A DNA stretch of 9,168 bases from Oscillospiraceae bacterium (GCA_031271525.1 JAISVO010000042.1:1-9168); one strand, 5' to 3'; shown: positions 1-6,535, numbered from the stretch's first letter. A program made the numbers and translations. Notes: generated by a model from the letters alone, not told the origin.

Positions 1-274
1 AACCTGCCTGATCCGAACGGCAAACGCCCCCGACGACTCGCAGGGGTATCGCTTTTGGGGCGCGACACAGTCCTTCGGGCCGGACGCCGAAACGGCGGAT
101 ATTGTGGAGAGCGTCCGCCCCCTCTTAGTGAAGACCACCGAACCGTCGGTGCTTGTGCTCTCCCTCCCCCACAGCGACGCGTCCCTCGCCGCCCTGCGCG
201 CGCTGAGTGAGCTGTTTTCGGAGAACGAGAGCCGACTGAATCCGGTTAATCCGGGGGAGGCACCGCCTCTGTGA
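1..274 (+). CDS. C-terminal fragment of an unrecognised protein (cut by window edge)
   Basis: The frame is open from base 2 to a TGA at 272-274 and gives about 90 residues. I do not recognise the family. The visible part is soluble, with no membrane segment. It contains an aromatic stretch (GYRFWGA), a short beta-like run (SVLVLSLPHS), a probable helix (ASLAALRALSELFSEN) and a Pro-rich tail ending GEAPPL. G+C-rich codon use matches the neighbouring genes, which supports real coding. Its stop lies only 2 nt from the stop of the convergent DUF4956 gene, so no terminator fits between them. The start, length and function lie outside the window. Confidence 0.6.
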   Translation, partial: TCLIRTANAPDDSQGYRFWGATQSFGPDAETADIVESVRPLLVKTTEPSVLVLSLPHSDASLAALRALSELFSENESRLNPVNPGEAPPL

Positions 275-276
275 CG

Positions 277-927
277 TTATTCCCCGCTGTATTCCATCAG
301 GACGGCGCTGGTCACCCCGGCGACTTCCCGGAAGCCTGTGACGAAGGAAGCGTCTCCCCGGCGCACCCGCACCTCGGCGGTGATCTCGGAGTGGGTCAGC
401 TCGACCGTTTTGTTCTTAAGCTTGTGCCCGATCCGGCGGAGCCGCTCGGTTACGTCGTCCTCCGCCTCGGCGCCGTAGCGGACGATCAGGAGGAAGGTCC
501 GCCGCTCCAGCCGCAGAAGGGTGAACAGGATGAATACCGCCGCGATAAAGGCGGTGCTCACCAACGCGACCAGATAGAGCCGCGCGCCGGCGGTGAGTCC
601 CGCGGCGACCGCCCAAAACAAGAACCCGACATCGAGCGGGTCTTTGATCGCGGCACGGAAGCGCACGATGCTCAGCGCGCCCACCATGCCGAGGGAGAGG
701 ACCAAGTTCGCCCCGATGGTGAGGATGATAAACGCCGTCACAAGACATACCATGACGTTGAGGAGGTTGAACCCGGCGCTGTACAGGACGCTCCTGCCAA
801 AGAACCGGTAAACCAGATAGATGATCAAGCCGCAGACAGCCGCGACCGAAAGGGTAAACAGGATGTGTTCCGAACTTAGGCTTTCAACCTGCGGCGTTTC
901 CCGCAGCAATTCGAGCAGACGGCTCAT
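277..927 (-). CDS. DUF4956-family membrane protein
   Basis: This is a 216-residue protein with an N-terminal membrane half and a soluble C-terminal half. Hydrophobic segments lie at about residues 21-42, 53-75, 78-92 and 100-140. The family signature GMVGALSIVRFRAAIKDP sits at 80-97, followed by FLFWAVAAG. The C-terminal part (about 141-216) is charged, probably cytoplasmic and ferredoxin-like in pattern. The ATG at 927 is chosen because family similarity begins there and a purine-rich AAGGGGA lies about 11 nt upstream. The frame stays open further upstream only because it lies inside the VTC gene. The start overlaps the end of that gene by 44 nt, so the two are probably translationally coupled. 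DUF4956 genes are commonly found beside VTC-domain genes. A role in coupling polyphosphate or phosphoryl chemistry to the membrane is inference; the biochemical function is unknown. Confidence 0.9.
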   Translation of the reverse strand: MSRLLELLRETPQVESLSSEHILFTLSVAAVCGLIIYLVYRFFGRSVLYSAGFNLLNVMVCLVTAFIILTIGANLVLSLGMVGALSIVRFRAAIKDPLDVGFLFWAVAAGLTAGARLYLVALVSTAFIAAVFILFTLLRLERRTFLLIVRYGAEAEDDVTERLRRIGHKLKNKTVELTHSEITAEVRVRRGDASFVTGFREVAGVTSAVLMEYSGE

Positions 928-1594
928 AGATGTGCAGTCCCCTTTCCCGGACAAGACAATATTTTGACATCTCCGACCGCGCCAGAGAGAGGCCGCGTAA
1001 CAATTTTCCCAGATGTTCCGGGAGGAACTCGTGATACTTGACCTCCAACAGACGGCGGTAGCCGTCGGCGATCCCGGGGTAGGCGAACCCATCGGAACGC
1101 GGCTCCGACCCGAGGGGGTACGGATGCCCGTCGAAGGTCAGGCGGACACTCCCCGAGATAAACGCCTCCCGGCGATAGGCGAAGACCGCCGCCGGACGGA
1201 GACCCCTTAGCCGGTGGATCATCGCCACCGTTTGCAGAAGGGCCGGCGACCCTTCGCCGATGAAAGAAAAATCGCCGTTCAGCATAGATTCCGCTTGCGC
1301 CCGGGTCAAAGGGGTGGTATCCTTATAGGAGAGGTCCCCGTCTTTATGCTTCCGTTCCAGCCGGAGGAAAGACATATCCCCATTGTACCAGCGAAGGCGG
1401 AGCTTATCCCTTTGAAATGACCCCAGCGCCTTCTCTTGATAGAAGCTGTCCCTCCGGTCGTCGAAGTAGACGTTGCAGACTTCGTAGGTCCCGCCCGAGT
1501 GGGTATCCGGACGCATTGCCGCCTTGGCCCGGGCACGGAGCAGCTCGGCGGTCCGGGCGCTGAGCAGGAATTTAAGCTCGTGACGGTAACGCAT
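884..1594 (-). CDS. VTC-domain (polyphosphate polymerase domain) protein
   Basis: This 236-residue protein is essentially a single VTC/CYTH-like tunnel domain, the fold that makes polyphosphate from nucleotide in the yeast VTC complex. The charged strand motifs expected to line the tunnel are visible in order: RHELKF (4-9), VYFDD (42-46), KLRLRWY (64-70), LERKHK (79-84), FAYRREAF (138-145), VRLTFD (150-155), LEVKY (183-187) and SKYCL (210-214). No key basic or acidic position is obviously missing, so it is probably catalytically competent. There is no signal peptide or membrane segment, so it acts in the cytoplasm, perhaps docked on the DUF4956 protein encoded next. The ATG at 1594 has GAGGAG 7 nt upstream and starts exactly at the first conserved strand. 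The upstream open frame to 1882 is an antisense shadow of the divergent CotH gene. Polyphosphate synthesis is a family-based prediction. Confidence 0.9.
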   Translation of the reverse strand: MRYRHELKFLLSARTAELLRARAKAAMRPDTHSGGTYEVCNVYFDDRRDSFYQEKALGSFQRDKLRLRWYNGDMSFLRLERKHKDGDLSYKDTTPLTRAQAESMLNGDFSFIGEGSPALLQTVAMIHRLRGLRPAAVFAYRREAFISGSVRLTFDGHPYPLGSEPRSDGFAYPGIADGYRRLLEVKYHEFLPEHLGKLLRGLSLARSEMSKYCLVRERGLHIYEPSARIAAGNAAG

Positions 1595-1601
1595 TGTTAC
1601 A

Positions 1602-1607
1602 CTCCTC
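1602..1607 (-). promoter_or_regulatory. Ribosome-binding site deciding the VTC start
   Basis: On the minus strand GAGGAG lies 7 nt before the ATG at 1594. It rejects the longer open frame that runs back to 1882 into the divergent gene. Confidence 0.75.
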
Positions 1608-1619
1608 ATGTAAAATCTG

Positions 1620-1647
1620 TGTATAAGCCACCTAAAAATCATGTAAA
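1620..1647 (-). promoter_or_regulatory. Probable sigma-A promoter of the VTC-DUF4956 pair
   Basis: On the minus strand a -35 TTTACA (1647-1642) is separated by 16 nt from a -10 TATACA (1625-1620). Transcription would begin near 1613, leaving a leader of about 20 nt that contains the GAGGAG. The whole promoter lies in the 58-bp divergent gap, and its -35 end comes within 6 bp of the CotH start at 1653. Expression of the two divergent genes may therefore interfere. I could not place an equally good plus-strand promoter. Confidence 0.5.
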
Positions 1648-1652
1648 GCGGG

Positions 1653-3866
1653 ATGGGTATGAAAAAAATCGCCTCCGCGATGTTGATCCTGACGGTCCTT
1701 CTTGGCTCTGTCCTTCTGCTCAACGCCGTTCCGGCCGAGACGGTGCCGCTGCCGCCCGCAGTATCCCCTTCGGAAGGAGAGGAAGCGCCGCCGAAGCTTC
1801 GGATCAGCTTTTCCGAGCCGGGACACTTCTTCCGCTCCTCGGTATCGGTGGAGATCATAGCGAGCATTCCGGACGCCGACATTTATTATACCATAGACGG
1901 CTCGTCCCCGACAAGGGATTCTCAAAAATATACCGCGCCGCTCCGGTTCCTCCCCCTGCAAGGCGGCAATGTCGTCCCGCTGAAGGCGATCGCCGTGGCG
2001 GGAAGCGACGAGACGCGCCCTCTGGCGCACACCTATTTCATCGGACGCGATTTCGGCTTTGACACGCTGGTCTTCTCCCTATCCACCGACCCGGCGCACC
2101 TCTACGACTACGAGACGGGGATTTTGGTGGCGGGGAAGACCCGGGACGATTACATCGCGGCGAACCCGAACGACGTCATCGAACCGCCCGACCCGGCAAA
2201 TTACAACTGGCGCGGGATGGAGGGCGAGCGTCCGGTCTATGTCGAAGTATTCGAGCCGGACGGGGACCGCGCGCTGGCGCAGGCCGCCGGGGTGCGGGTC
2301 AGCGGCGCTTGGTCCCGGGACTCCAGCCAAAAATCCCTCCGCTTAATCGCCCGGAAGGAATACGAGCCGAGCGAGGGGAAGTTCCACTACGACTTCTTTC
2401 CCGACGACGCGGTTCAGGACGCTTATGGGAGCAGTCTCATGGAGTACGACGAGATCATCCTGCGAAACGGGGCCAATGACCGGAGTTTCGGGATGCTCCG
2501 GAACGAGGCGGCATCCCTTCTGGCCCGAGAAAGCGGGTTCTTGGAAGCGGCCCCCGTGCGGGGCGCGGCGGTCTTCCTCAACGGGGAGTATTACGGCTTT
2601 GCCTGGGCGATGGTGAACATCAACGAGCAATACTTGGAGGATGTTTACGACGCGCCCGAGCGTTCCTTCCAAATTGTCGGGAACGGCGAGCAGTGGTACG
2701 TCACCGACGACACCGGGGCGGAGGAAGCCCTCCGGGATTTGTATGGCTACGCTTGGAAGGATCTGCGGGACGAGGATACCTTCGCCGAATTCGAAGCCCT
2801 TGTGGATGTTGACAATATGCTCCGCTACTACGCCTTTGAGCTGATCATGGGTAACAACGACTGGCCGGGCAACAACATGGAGCGGTGGCGGTATACCGGC
2901 GAACAGACCGAGGGGCTTGCGCCCGAACTGGACGGCCGCTGGCGGTACATACTGTACGACATGGACTGGGTGCTGGGGTTGTACGGCGACAACTACCGAA
3001 AACCCGACTTCGACGAGGTCTTGGCGGGGGGCCGGAAGTCCGAGCTGCTGGCGAATCTCTTGAAACGCCCCGATATGGCGGAAAAATTTTCCGTCATCCT
3101 CTGCGATATGCTGGCAAACACGATCACCGCCGAGACGGTGGAGAGAGCGGTCGGCGCCCTGATGGACGAAGCCGGGGGGGAGATCGCCCGGGCGATTGAC
3201 GCCCGTAAATACGACGACTGGGTGGGGCTGGGGTCGGTGACCCAAAACCATACAGAAATGGCCGCCTTCGCCGAGCGGCGGTCGGAGTATGTCTTCGGCT
3301 TTTTGAAGGGGTATTTCGGCTACGGCGGCGCGATGTATACCCTGTCTGTGAACAGCGGAGGCGAGGAAGTGTTCTCCTCCCGGTATTTTACCGAATTGAC
3401 CGTTCCGGTCAGTCCCACCCTTGGGAAGTTCGAGGTGTTCAGCCACTGGGTCCTGAACGGGGAGGAGATTTATACGCCGCTCCTTCCGGTCGGTTACGCC
3501 GACAGCCGGAACGGAACCGTCTCGCTGGAGCTTGTGACCAAAAAGGCGTACCCGCCGCTGGCGTTCGCCGAAGCGACCGCCGGAAGCGAGCGGAATGGCT
3601 GCGAGCTGGTGAACCTCAGCGAGAAGACGGCAAGCACCGTCGGGCTGTACTTGAGCGACGATCCGGATAACCTCAAGCGCTGGGCGCTGCCCGAGGCGTC
3701 GGTTGCTCCCGGCGGCATCTTGTCGCTTGCCGGAAAAGGCGGGCGGGACGCCCGGGAACTGCTGAAGATTCAAATGGGATTCGCCCTCCGGGTGGGCGAG
3801 ACGTTGATCCTGTCCGATGAGGACGGAACCGTGCTGGACGCGATCGGGGTGAGCGAGGACAGCTAA
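1653..3866 (+). CDS. Secreted CotH-family kinase with chitobiase-C-like and lamin-tail domains
   Basis: A 737-residue exported protein. Residues 1-29 are a signal peptide (KK, then a long Leu/Val core, then AVPAET), with no lipobox. Residues about 50-130 match a chitobiase/hexosaminidase C-terminal-type domain (IYYTIDGSSPT). Residues about 135-555 are a CotH domain: LRNGANDRSF (270-279), YGFAWAMVNINEQYL (314-328), GNNDW (400-404) and YDMDW (435-439), giving candidate catalytic acids D403, D436 and D438. Residues about 560-630 are an unassigned beta-rich segment, and about 635-733 look like a lamin-tail domain (CELVNLSEK, VGETLILSDEDG). CotH proteins are atypical kinases that phosphorylate exported proteins such as spore-coat CotB/CotG; the substrate here is unknown. 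It is transcribed divergently from the VTC gene. The ribosome-binding site is poor (GCGGG before ATG 1653); ATG 1659 is an alternative start. With no anchor visible it is probably released or wall-associated. Confidence 0.88.
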   Translation: MGMKKIASAMLILTVLLGSVLLLNAVPAETVPLPPAVSPSEGEEAPPKLRISFSEPGHFFRSSVSVEIIASIPDADIYYTIDGSSPTRDSQKYTAPLRFLPLQGGNVVPLKAIAVAGSDETRPLAHTYFIGRDFGFDTLVFSLSTDPAHLYDYETGILVAGKTRDDYIAANPNDVIEPPDPANYNWRGMEGERPVYVEVFEPDGDRALAQAAGVRVSGAWSRDSSQKSLRLIARKEYEPSEGKFHYDFFPDDAVQDAYGSSLMEYDEIILRNGANDRSFGMLRNEAASLLARESGFLEAAPVRGAAVFLNGEYYGFAWAMVNINEQYLEDVYDAPERSFQIVGNGEQWYVTDDTGAEEALRDLYGYAWKDLRDEDTFAEFEALVDVDNMLRYYAFELIMGNNDWPGNNMERWRYTGEQTEGLAPELDGRWRYILYDMDWVLGLYGDNYRKPDFDEVLAGGRKSELLANLLKRPDMAEKFSVILCDMLANTITAETVERAVGALMDEAGGEIARAIDARKYDDWVGLGSVTQNHTEMAAFAERRSEYVFGFLKGYFGYGGAMYTLSVNSGGEEVFSSRYFTELTVPVSPTLGKFEVFSHWVLNGEEIYTPLLPVGYADSRNGTVSLELVTKKAYPPLAFAEATAGSERNGCELVNLSEKTASTVGLYLSDDPDNLKRWALPEASVAPGGILSLAGKGGRDARELLKIQMGFALRVGETLILSDEDGTVLDAIGVSEDS

Positions 3867-3931
3867 GGGCTTTGTTCGCCGACGGCGTCGCGGAAGCATT
3901 CAATATTTGCGGCAACAGCGCAGTCTGGGCT

Positions 3932-4618
3932 TTACGCGGGGCTCCCCGCCTCAATCATCCGGTGCAGCTCGGCGAGCGCTTCGGATAAGGTACCGAGGCG
4001 GTCGATCAAGCCAAGCTCCACCGCTTCCGCGCCGTGGATCACGCTACCCATATCACCCGCAAGCTCATCGTTTCGGTGCATCAGCGCGAGGTAGTCTTCC
4101 TCGCGCACTTTGCTGTTCTGCGCGACAAACCGCACAATCCGCTCCTGAACCTTCCGCAAATAGGTAAACGTCTGCGCGACACCCAATACGGTGCCGTTCA
4201 TCCGCACCGGATGGATCGTCATCGCGGCGGAGGGCGCGATCATCGACACCCGCGCGGCGACCGCCATCGGAACCCCGATCGAATGCCCGCCGCCCAGTAC
4301 CAACGACACCGACGGCGTCGAAAGCCCCCGGATCAGCTCGGCAATGGCAAGCCCCGCCTCAATGTCGCCGCCCACCGTATTTAAGAGGATCAACAGCCCT
4401 TGGATGTCGGGCGACTCCTCAATCGCCGCGAGCTGCGGCAAGACATGCTCGTACTTCGTCGTCTTGGCGTTCTGCGGCAGAAGCTGATGACCCTCGATCT
4501 GCCCGATTATGGTCAGGCAGTGGATCGCGGCTTTCGGTCCTCGGACCGTCACCGAGCCCATCTCCAGTATGCCGCTCTGTACCTCGCTCTCGCTCGGCTT
4601 GAATTGCTCGTCCGGCAT
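3932..4618 (-). CDS. tepA: TepA-type ClpP-like serine protease
   Basis: A 228-residue ClpP/crotonase-fold peptidase of the TepA (translocation-enhancing protein) branch found in Bacillota. The triad is visible: Ser113 in GGGHSIG (109-115), His136 in MTIHPVR (133-139) and probably Asp189 in AGDMGSV. The N-terminal region carries LLPQNAKTTKYEHVLP (46-61), and GGDIEAG (84-90) is the substrate-strand region of the fold. EAVELGLIDRLG (198-209) is the usual C-terminal helix of the family. There is no signal peptide. TepA proteins are thought to degrade signal peptides or help secretion, but the real substrate is not settled. The ATG at 4618 has GGAGG 10 nt upstream. The gene lies 60 nt downstream of the AI-2E-family gene on the same strand, probably in one operon, and converges on the CotH gene with 65 nt between stops. 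Confidence 0.9.
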   Translation of the reverse strand: MPDEQFKPSESEVQSGILEMGSVTVRGPKAAIHCLTIIGQIEGHQLLPQNAKTTKYEHVLPQLAAIEESPDIQGLLILLNTVGGDIEAGLAIAELIRGLSTPSVSLVLGGGHSIGVPMAVAARVSMIAPSAAMTIHPVRMNGTVLGVAQTFTYLRKVQERIVRFVAQNSKVREEDYLALMHRNDELAGDMGSVIHGAEAVELGLIDRLGTLSEALAELHRMIEAGSPA

Positions 4619-4628
4619 GGCGCACCGT

Positions 4629-4633
4629 CCTCC
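4629..4633 (-). promoter_or_regulatory. Ribosome-binding site of tepA
   Basis: GGAGG on the minus strand, 10 nt before ATG 4618. A GTG between the two is out of frame with tepA, so the ATG is the supported start despite the long spacing. Confidence 0.6.
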
Positions 4634-4678
4634 AAAAAGCTTATGAAGGACAGTGTATCCAAGCCGGACAAGAACTAT

Positions 4679-5752
4679 TTACTTAAACACATGAATCTTC
4701 CCCTGCCGGTGCAAATCGACGATGATGGTGACGACGATGGGGAGCATGATCATGCCGAGCAGCCCCATCGCGAGGTAGCCGAGGTACATGGCGGCAATCA
4801 GCAGGAGCGGGTTCAGCCCGAGCTGGTCACCGACGATCTTCGGCTCGACGATCTGCCGCACGACAAAGATGACGAGGTAGACGACCATGATCCCGATCGC
4901 CATATAGTAGTTCCCGGTGATCAAGTGAACCACCGCCCAAGGGAACATCGCGGTGCCGCTGCCAAGCACCGGCAGGATGTCCACCAAGGCGATCAGGAGG
5001 GCCGGGATGATCGAGAAGCTGCCCCGCAGGATGCTGAGGAAGACCAGAAGCTCTAAGAAGGTGATCCCCGACAGCTTGATATACGCGCCGCAATAGGAGA
5101 CCAACGTGCGTTTCAGCGCGCTCAGCGAATCCCGCACCATCGTCTGCCGCTTCTCGGGAAGCTGACGCATGACGAACCCGATTACGTCGTCGTAGTAGAC
5201 GCTCGCGAAGAGGGAGAAGAGGATGGTGAACATCACGTGCAGGAGGAATCCCGGCACGCGCGCCGTCCAGTTGAACACGGTGCCGAAGGCGTTCGGCATG
5301 GTGCGGACGAAATCGCTCAGCCAAGTGAGGAGGTCGCTCCCGTTGCCGTCGGCGTTTAGGTCGCTGAAGATGTCCCCCAGATTTTCGGCGAGCCAGTTCT
5401 CAATCCGCTTGAGAGCCGGCAGGATTGAATCGTTGTAGTAGTCCTGCAGGGCGCTGAGCTGTTCGTACGCCATGCCGTAGAGCTTTACCCCGAGGATCCA
5501 GAGGAGGGTGCCGATCACCGCGATGAAGAAGAGGACCAAGACGAAAGCGATCGCCTTGCGGGGAATTCTGCTTTTGCGCGAGAGGAACCGGATCGGGGTC
5601 TGGAGGAGACGCGCCACGGCAAGCCCGATCAGAACGGGGAAGATCCAGCCTACCACATGGGCGAAAAAGAAATAGAGCAGTGAAAGGATCACTGCCCAAT
5701 AGGCGGCGTTGATGATGAATTGGCGGCGTTTTTCGGTTCGCGGATCCAACAA
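4679..5752 (-). CDS. AI-2E family (YtvI-like) membrane protein
   Basis: A 357-residue polytopic membrane protein of the AI-2E/PerM permease family. Hydrophobic segments lie at about 15-32, 34-50, 67-92, 167-186, 229-262 and 276-346, with a soluble helical region at about 95-165. Family signatures are DILPVLGSGTAMFPW (258-272) and IVEPKIVGDQLGLNPLL (301-317), followed by GYLAMGLLGMIMLP. The closest pattern I know is the YtvI branch of sporulating Bacillota. The transported substrate is unclear for most members: some export small molecules, some are Na+/H+ antiporters. The start is TTG at 5752, directly followed by a second TTG, with GGGAGG 5 nt upstream. No ATG lies upstream in the short gap to the preceding gene, and the next internal ATG would delete three membrane segments. 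It is co-directional with the small gene ending 13 nt upstream. Confidence 0.9.
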   Translation of the reverse strand: MLDPRTEKRRQFIINAAYWAVILSLLYFFFAHVVGWIFPVLIGLAVARLLQTPIRFLSRKSRIPRKAIAFVLVLFFIAVIGTLLWILGVKLYGMAYEQLSALQDYYNDSILPALKRIENWLAENLGDIFSDLNADGNGSDLLTWLSDFVRTMPNAFGTVFNWTARVPGFLLHVMFTILFSLFASVYYDDVIGFVMRQLPEKRQTMVRDSLSALKRTLVSYCGAYIKLSGITFLELLVFLSILRGSFSIIPALLIALVDILPVLGSGTAMFPWAVVHLITGNYYMAIGIMVVYLVIFVVRQIVEPKIVGDQLGLNPLLLIAAMYLGYLAMGLLGMIMLPIVVTIIVDLHRQGKIHVFK

Positions 5753-5757
5753 TTCAG

Positions 5758-5763
5758 CCTCCC
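5758..5763 (-). promoter_or_regulatory. Ribosome-binding site selecting a TTG start
   Basis: GGGAGG on the minus strand lies 5 nt before the first of two tandem TTG codons (5752-5747) and 8 nt before the second. Either could initiate, and the protein differs by one residue. This site is the main evidence for a non-ATG start. Confidence 0.7.
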
Positions 5764-5765
5764 GA

Positions 5766-6173
5766 TTATAAATTCAAGACAATGTTATCGGTGCCGTTAC
5801 GCTCGAATTCGGCGATGTACGCGCCGATCCGTTCGTTGATCTGGTCGGTATCCTCCTCGGTGCCGCCCTCGTTGACGATGTCGCGCCGAGCCAGCTCCTC
5901 CGCCAGAATCTCGAAGAAGATGGTGTCCTCATATTCCATGATGGCCTCGTGGATACCGCCCTCGGCAAAGGCGCGGGAGGGGATGGCGCTGCCGTCCAGC
6001 GGCTCGGTGAGGTTTGCCATGCCGAGCGACTTGCACTTTTCAAAGACAAGCGCCTCGACGTCGTCAAACTCGGTGATCCGCTCGTCGCCGCGTGTGGAAT
6101 TCAATACCCAGTTGCCGATATACACTAAATCCAAAAGTCTGCGGAATTGCTTCAGGCTCATTGAGAGTTCCAT
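5766..6173 (-). CDS. Small uncharacterised soluble protein, first gene of the AI-2E/tepA operon
   Basis: A 135-residue protein that I do not recognise. It is soluble and strongly acidic, largely predicted helical, with no signal peptide or membrane segment. It begins MELSMSLKQFRRLLDLVYIG, then has an acidic middle (ITEFDDVEALVFEKC), a repeated Glu-rich helix (AIMEYEDTIFFEILAEELARR) and an acidic loop (GGTEEDTDQ) before its last helix. There are no Cys/His clusters or nucleotide-binding motifs. ATG 6173 is chosen because GGGAGG lies 11 nt upstream. The frame is open back to 6284, but that stretch overlaps the probable promoter and lacks a better ribosome-binding site. It ends 13 nt before the AI-2E-family TTG, so the two are almost certainly co-transcribed. 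Its regular composition and operon position argue that it is a real gene. Confidence 0.75.
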   Translation of the reverse strand: MELSMSLKQFRRLLDLVYIGNWVLNSTRGDERITEFDDVEALVFEKCKSLGMANLTEPLDGSAIPSRAFAEGGIHEAIMEYEDTIFFEILAEELARRDIVNEGGTEEDTDQINERIGAYIAEFERNGTDNIVLNL

Positions 6174-6184
6174 CGCGGTATACG

Positions 6185-6190
6185 CCTCCC
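6185..6190 (-). promoter_or_regulatory. Ribosome-binding site of the 135-aa gene
   Basis: GGGAGG on the minus strand, 11 nt before ATG 6173. The spacing is long, but no other start codon lies closer in frame. Confidence 0.55.
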
Positions 6191-6194
6191 TTAA

Positions 6195-6208
6195 AAACAG
6201 AGCTGTTT
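6195..6208. repeat. Small dyad in the 5' leader of the minus operon
   Basis: AAACAG and CTGTTT flank a 2-bp centre, an exact 6-bp inverted repeat. On the minus strand it is followed by TTTTTAA and then the GGGAGG site. It could be an operator or a weak hairpin; the stem is short and A/T-rich, so it may also be chance. Confidence 0.25.
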
Positions 6209-6263
6209 CGCCATCCGCGTACCGTAAATGGCGGTTGCTGTCACGGTCACTACATTTCAACCC

Positions 6264-6292
6264 ATTATAACCCCAACGAAACAAAAAGACAA
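6264..6292 (-). promoter_or_regulatory. Sigma-A promoter of the small gene/AI-2E/tepA operon
   Basis: On the minus strand a -35 TTGTCT (6292-6287) is separated by 17 nt from a consensus -10 TATAAT (6269-6264). The predicted start is near 6257, giving a leader of about 84 nt before ATG 6173. This is one of the two clearest promoters in the window and supports the ATG at 6173 over the longer frame from 6284, whose start would lie upstream of the transcription start. Confidence 0.75.
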
Positions 6293-6356
6293 TGGTTATT
6301 TTGCGACGGATAGAATTTATTTACATCTCGTCCGTGTGAATTTTTCTCCCGCCCAA

Positions 6357-6385
6357 TTGACAAAAGAAGGGCTGTGTGCTACAAT
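6357..6385 (+). promoter_or_regulatory. Strong sigma-A promoter with extended -10
   Basis: A consensus -35 TTGACA (6357-6362), a 17-nt spacer, then TGC followed by TACAAT (-10 at 6380-6385), so an extended -10. Transcription should start near 6391-6392. The first thing downstream is not a convincing protein gene but a structured RNA of about 100 nt and an intrinsic terminator. The second CotH gene has no recognisable promoter of its own after that terminator. Confidence 0.82.
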
Positions 6386-6405
6386 GACAACCAATGTATC
6401 CCCTC

Positions 6406-6490
6406 GCCGAACACACTCCGGAGCGGCGCGGATGATAGAGCAGTTGAATTTGCAGTCATTAGGCCGGCGGTTTGAGTCCGTCCTTCGGCT
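6406..6490 (+). ncRNA. tRNA-like RNA: degenerate or divergent tRNA gene
   Basis: Several parts of a cloverleaf are in the right order. GCCGAAC (6406-6412) can pair with CTTCGGC (6483-6489) at six of seven positions, as an acceptor stem, followed by T6490. GGCGG-TTTGAGT-CCGTC (6466-6482) is a T-arm with a 5-bp stem and a 7-nt loop directly against the acceptor strand, preceded by a variable-loop-like AGGCC. GTTGA (6443-6447) and TCATT (6456-6460) form a partial anticodon stem with 4 of 5 pairs and an 8-nt loop, ATTTGCAG. CTC/GAG (6416-6418/6438-6440) could be a short D-stem, but its loop is 19 nt. Departures from a working tRNA are T in place of C56, no T8, the large D-loop, the 8-nt anticodon loop and no encoded CCA. 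Cys (GCA, T73) is the least bad identity, though not convincing. The flanking promoter and terminator support an RNA gene. Confidence 0.42.
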
Positions 6491-6497
6491 TCACTTG

Positions 6498-6535
6498 AAT
6501 CGCTAGAGCCTCAACGGTTCTAGCGATTTTAATTT
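6498..6535 (+). terminator. Intrinsic terminator
   Basis: A 13-bp stem, 6498-6510 with 6516-6528 (core ATCGCTAGA/TCTAGCGAT, one G-U pair), has a 5-nt loop TCAAC and is followed by TTTTAATTT. This is a strong rho-independent terminator for plus-strand transcription. It ends the RNA that starts near 6391 and sits about 60 nt before the second CotH gene. Confidence 0.88.

Noticed and set aside
1595..1882. N-terminal extension of the VTC protein
   Set aside because: This part is antisense to the CotH signal-peptide region, has no family similarity and would start upstream of the predicted promoter. GAGGAG selects ATG 1594.
2343..3899. 518-residue open frame on the minus strand
   Set aside because: Antisense shadow of the CotH gene in G+C-rich DNA. 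It is rich in Pro/Arg/His/Gln with no recognisable domain, while the plus strand encodes clear signal, CotH and lamin-tail motifs.
3936..3949. GCGGGG-CT-CCCCGC hairpin as a terminator between the convergent CotH and tepA genes
   Set aside because: It lies within the tepA coding end, has almost no loop and no T-tract on either strand.
6306..6335. ACGGA/TCCGT inverted repeat between the two divergent promoters as an operator
   Set aside because: Only 5 bp per arm with about 20 bp between; too short to support without comparison.
6384..6506. Small protein within the 6391-6535 RNA (40 residues, or 24 from ATG 6432)
   Set aside because: Its GRRFES segment is what a tRNA T-arm gives when translated. 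The first ATG lies within the -10 box, and the second has only a weak GGAG about 8 nt upstream. RNA is the better reading.
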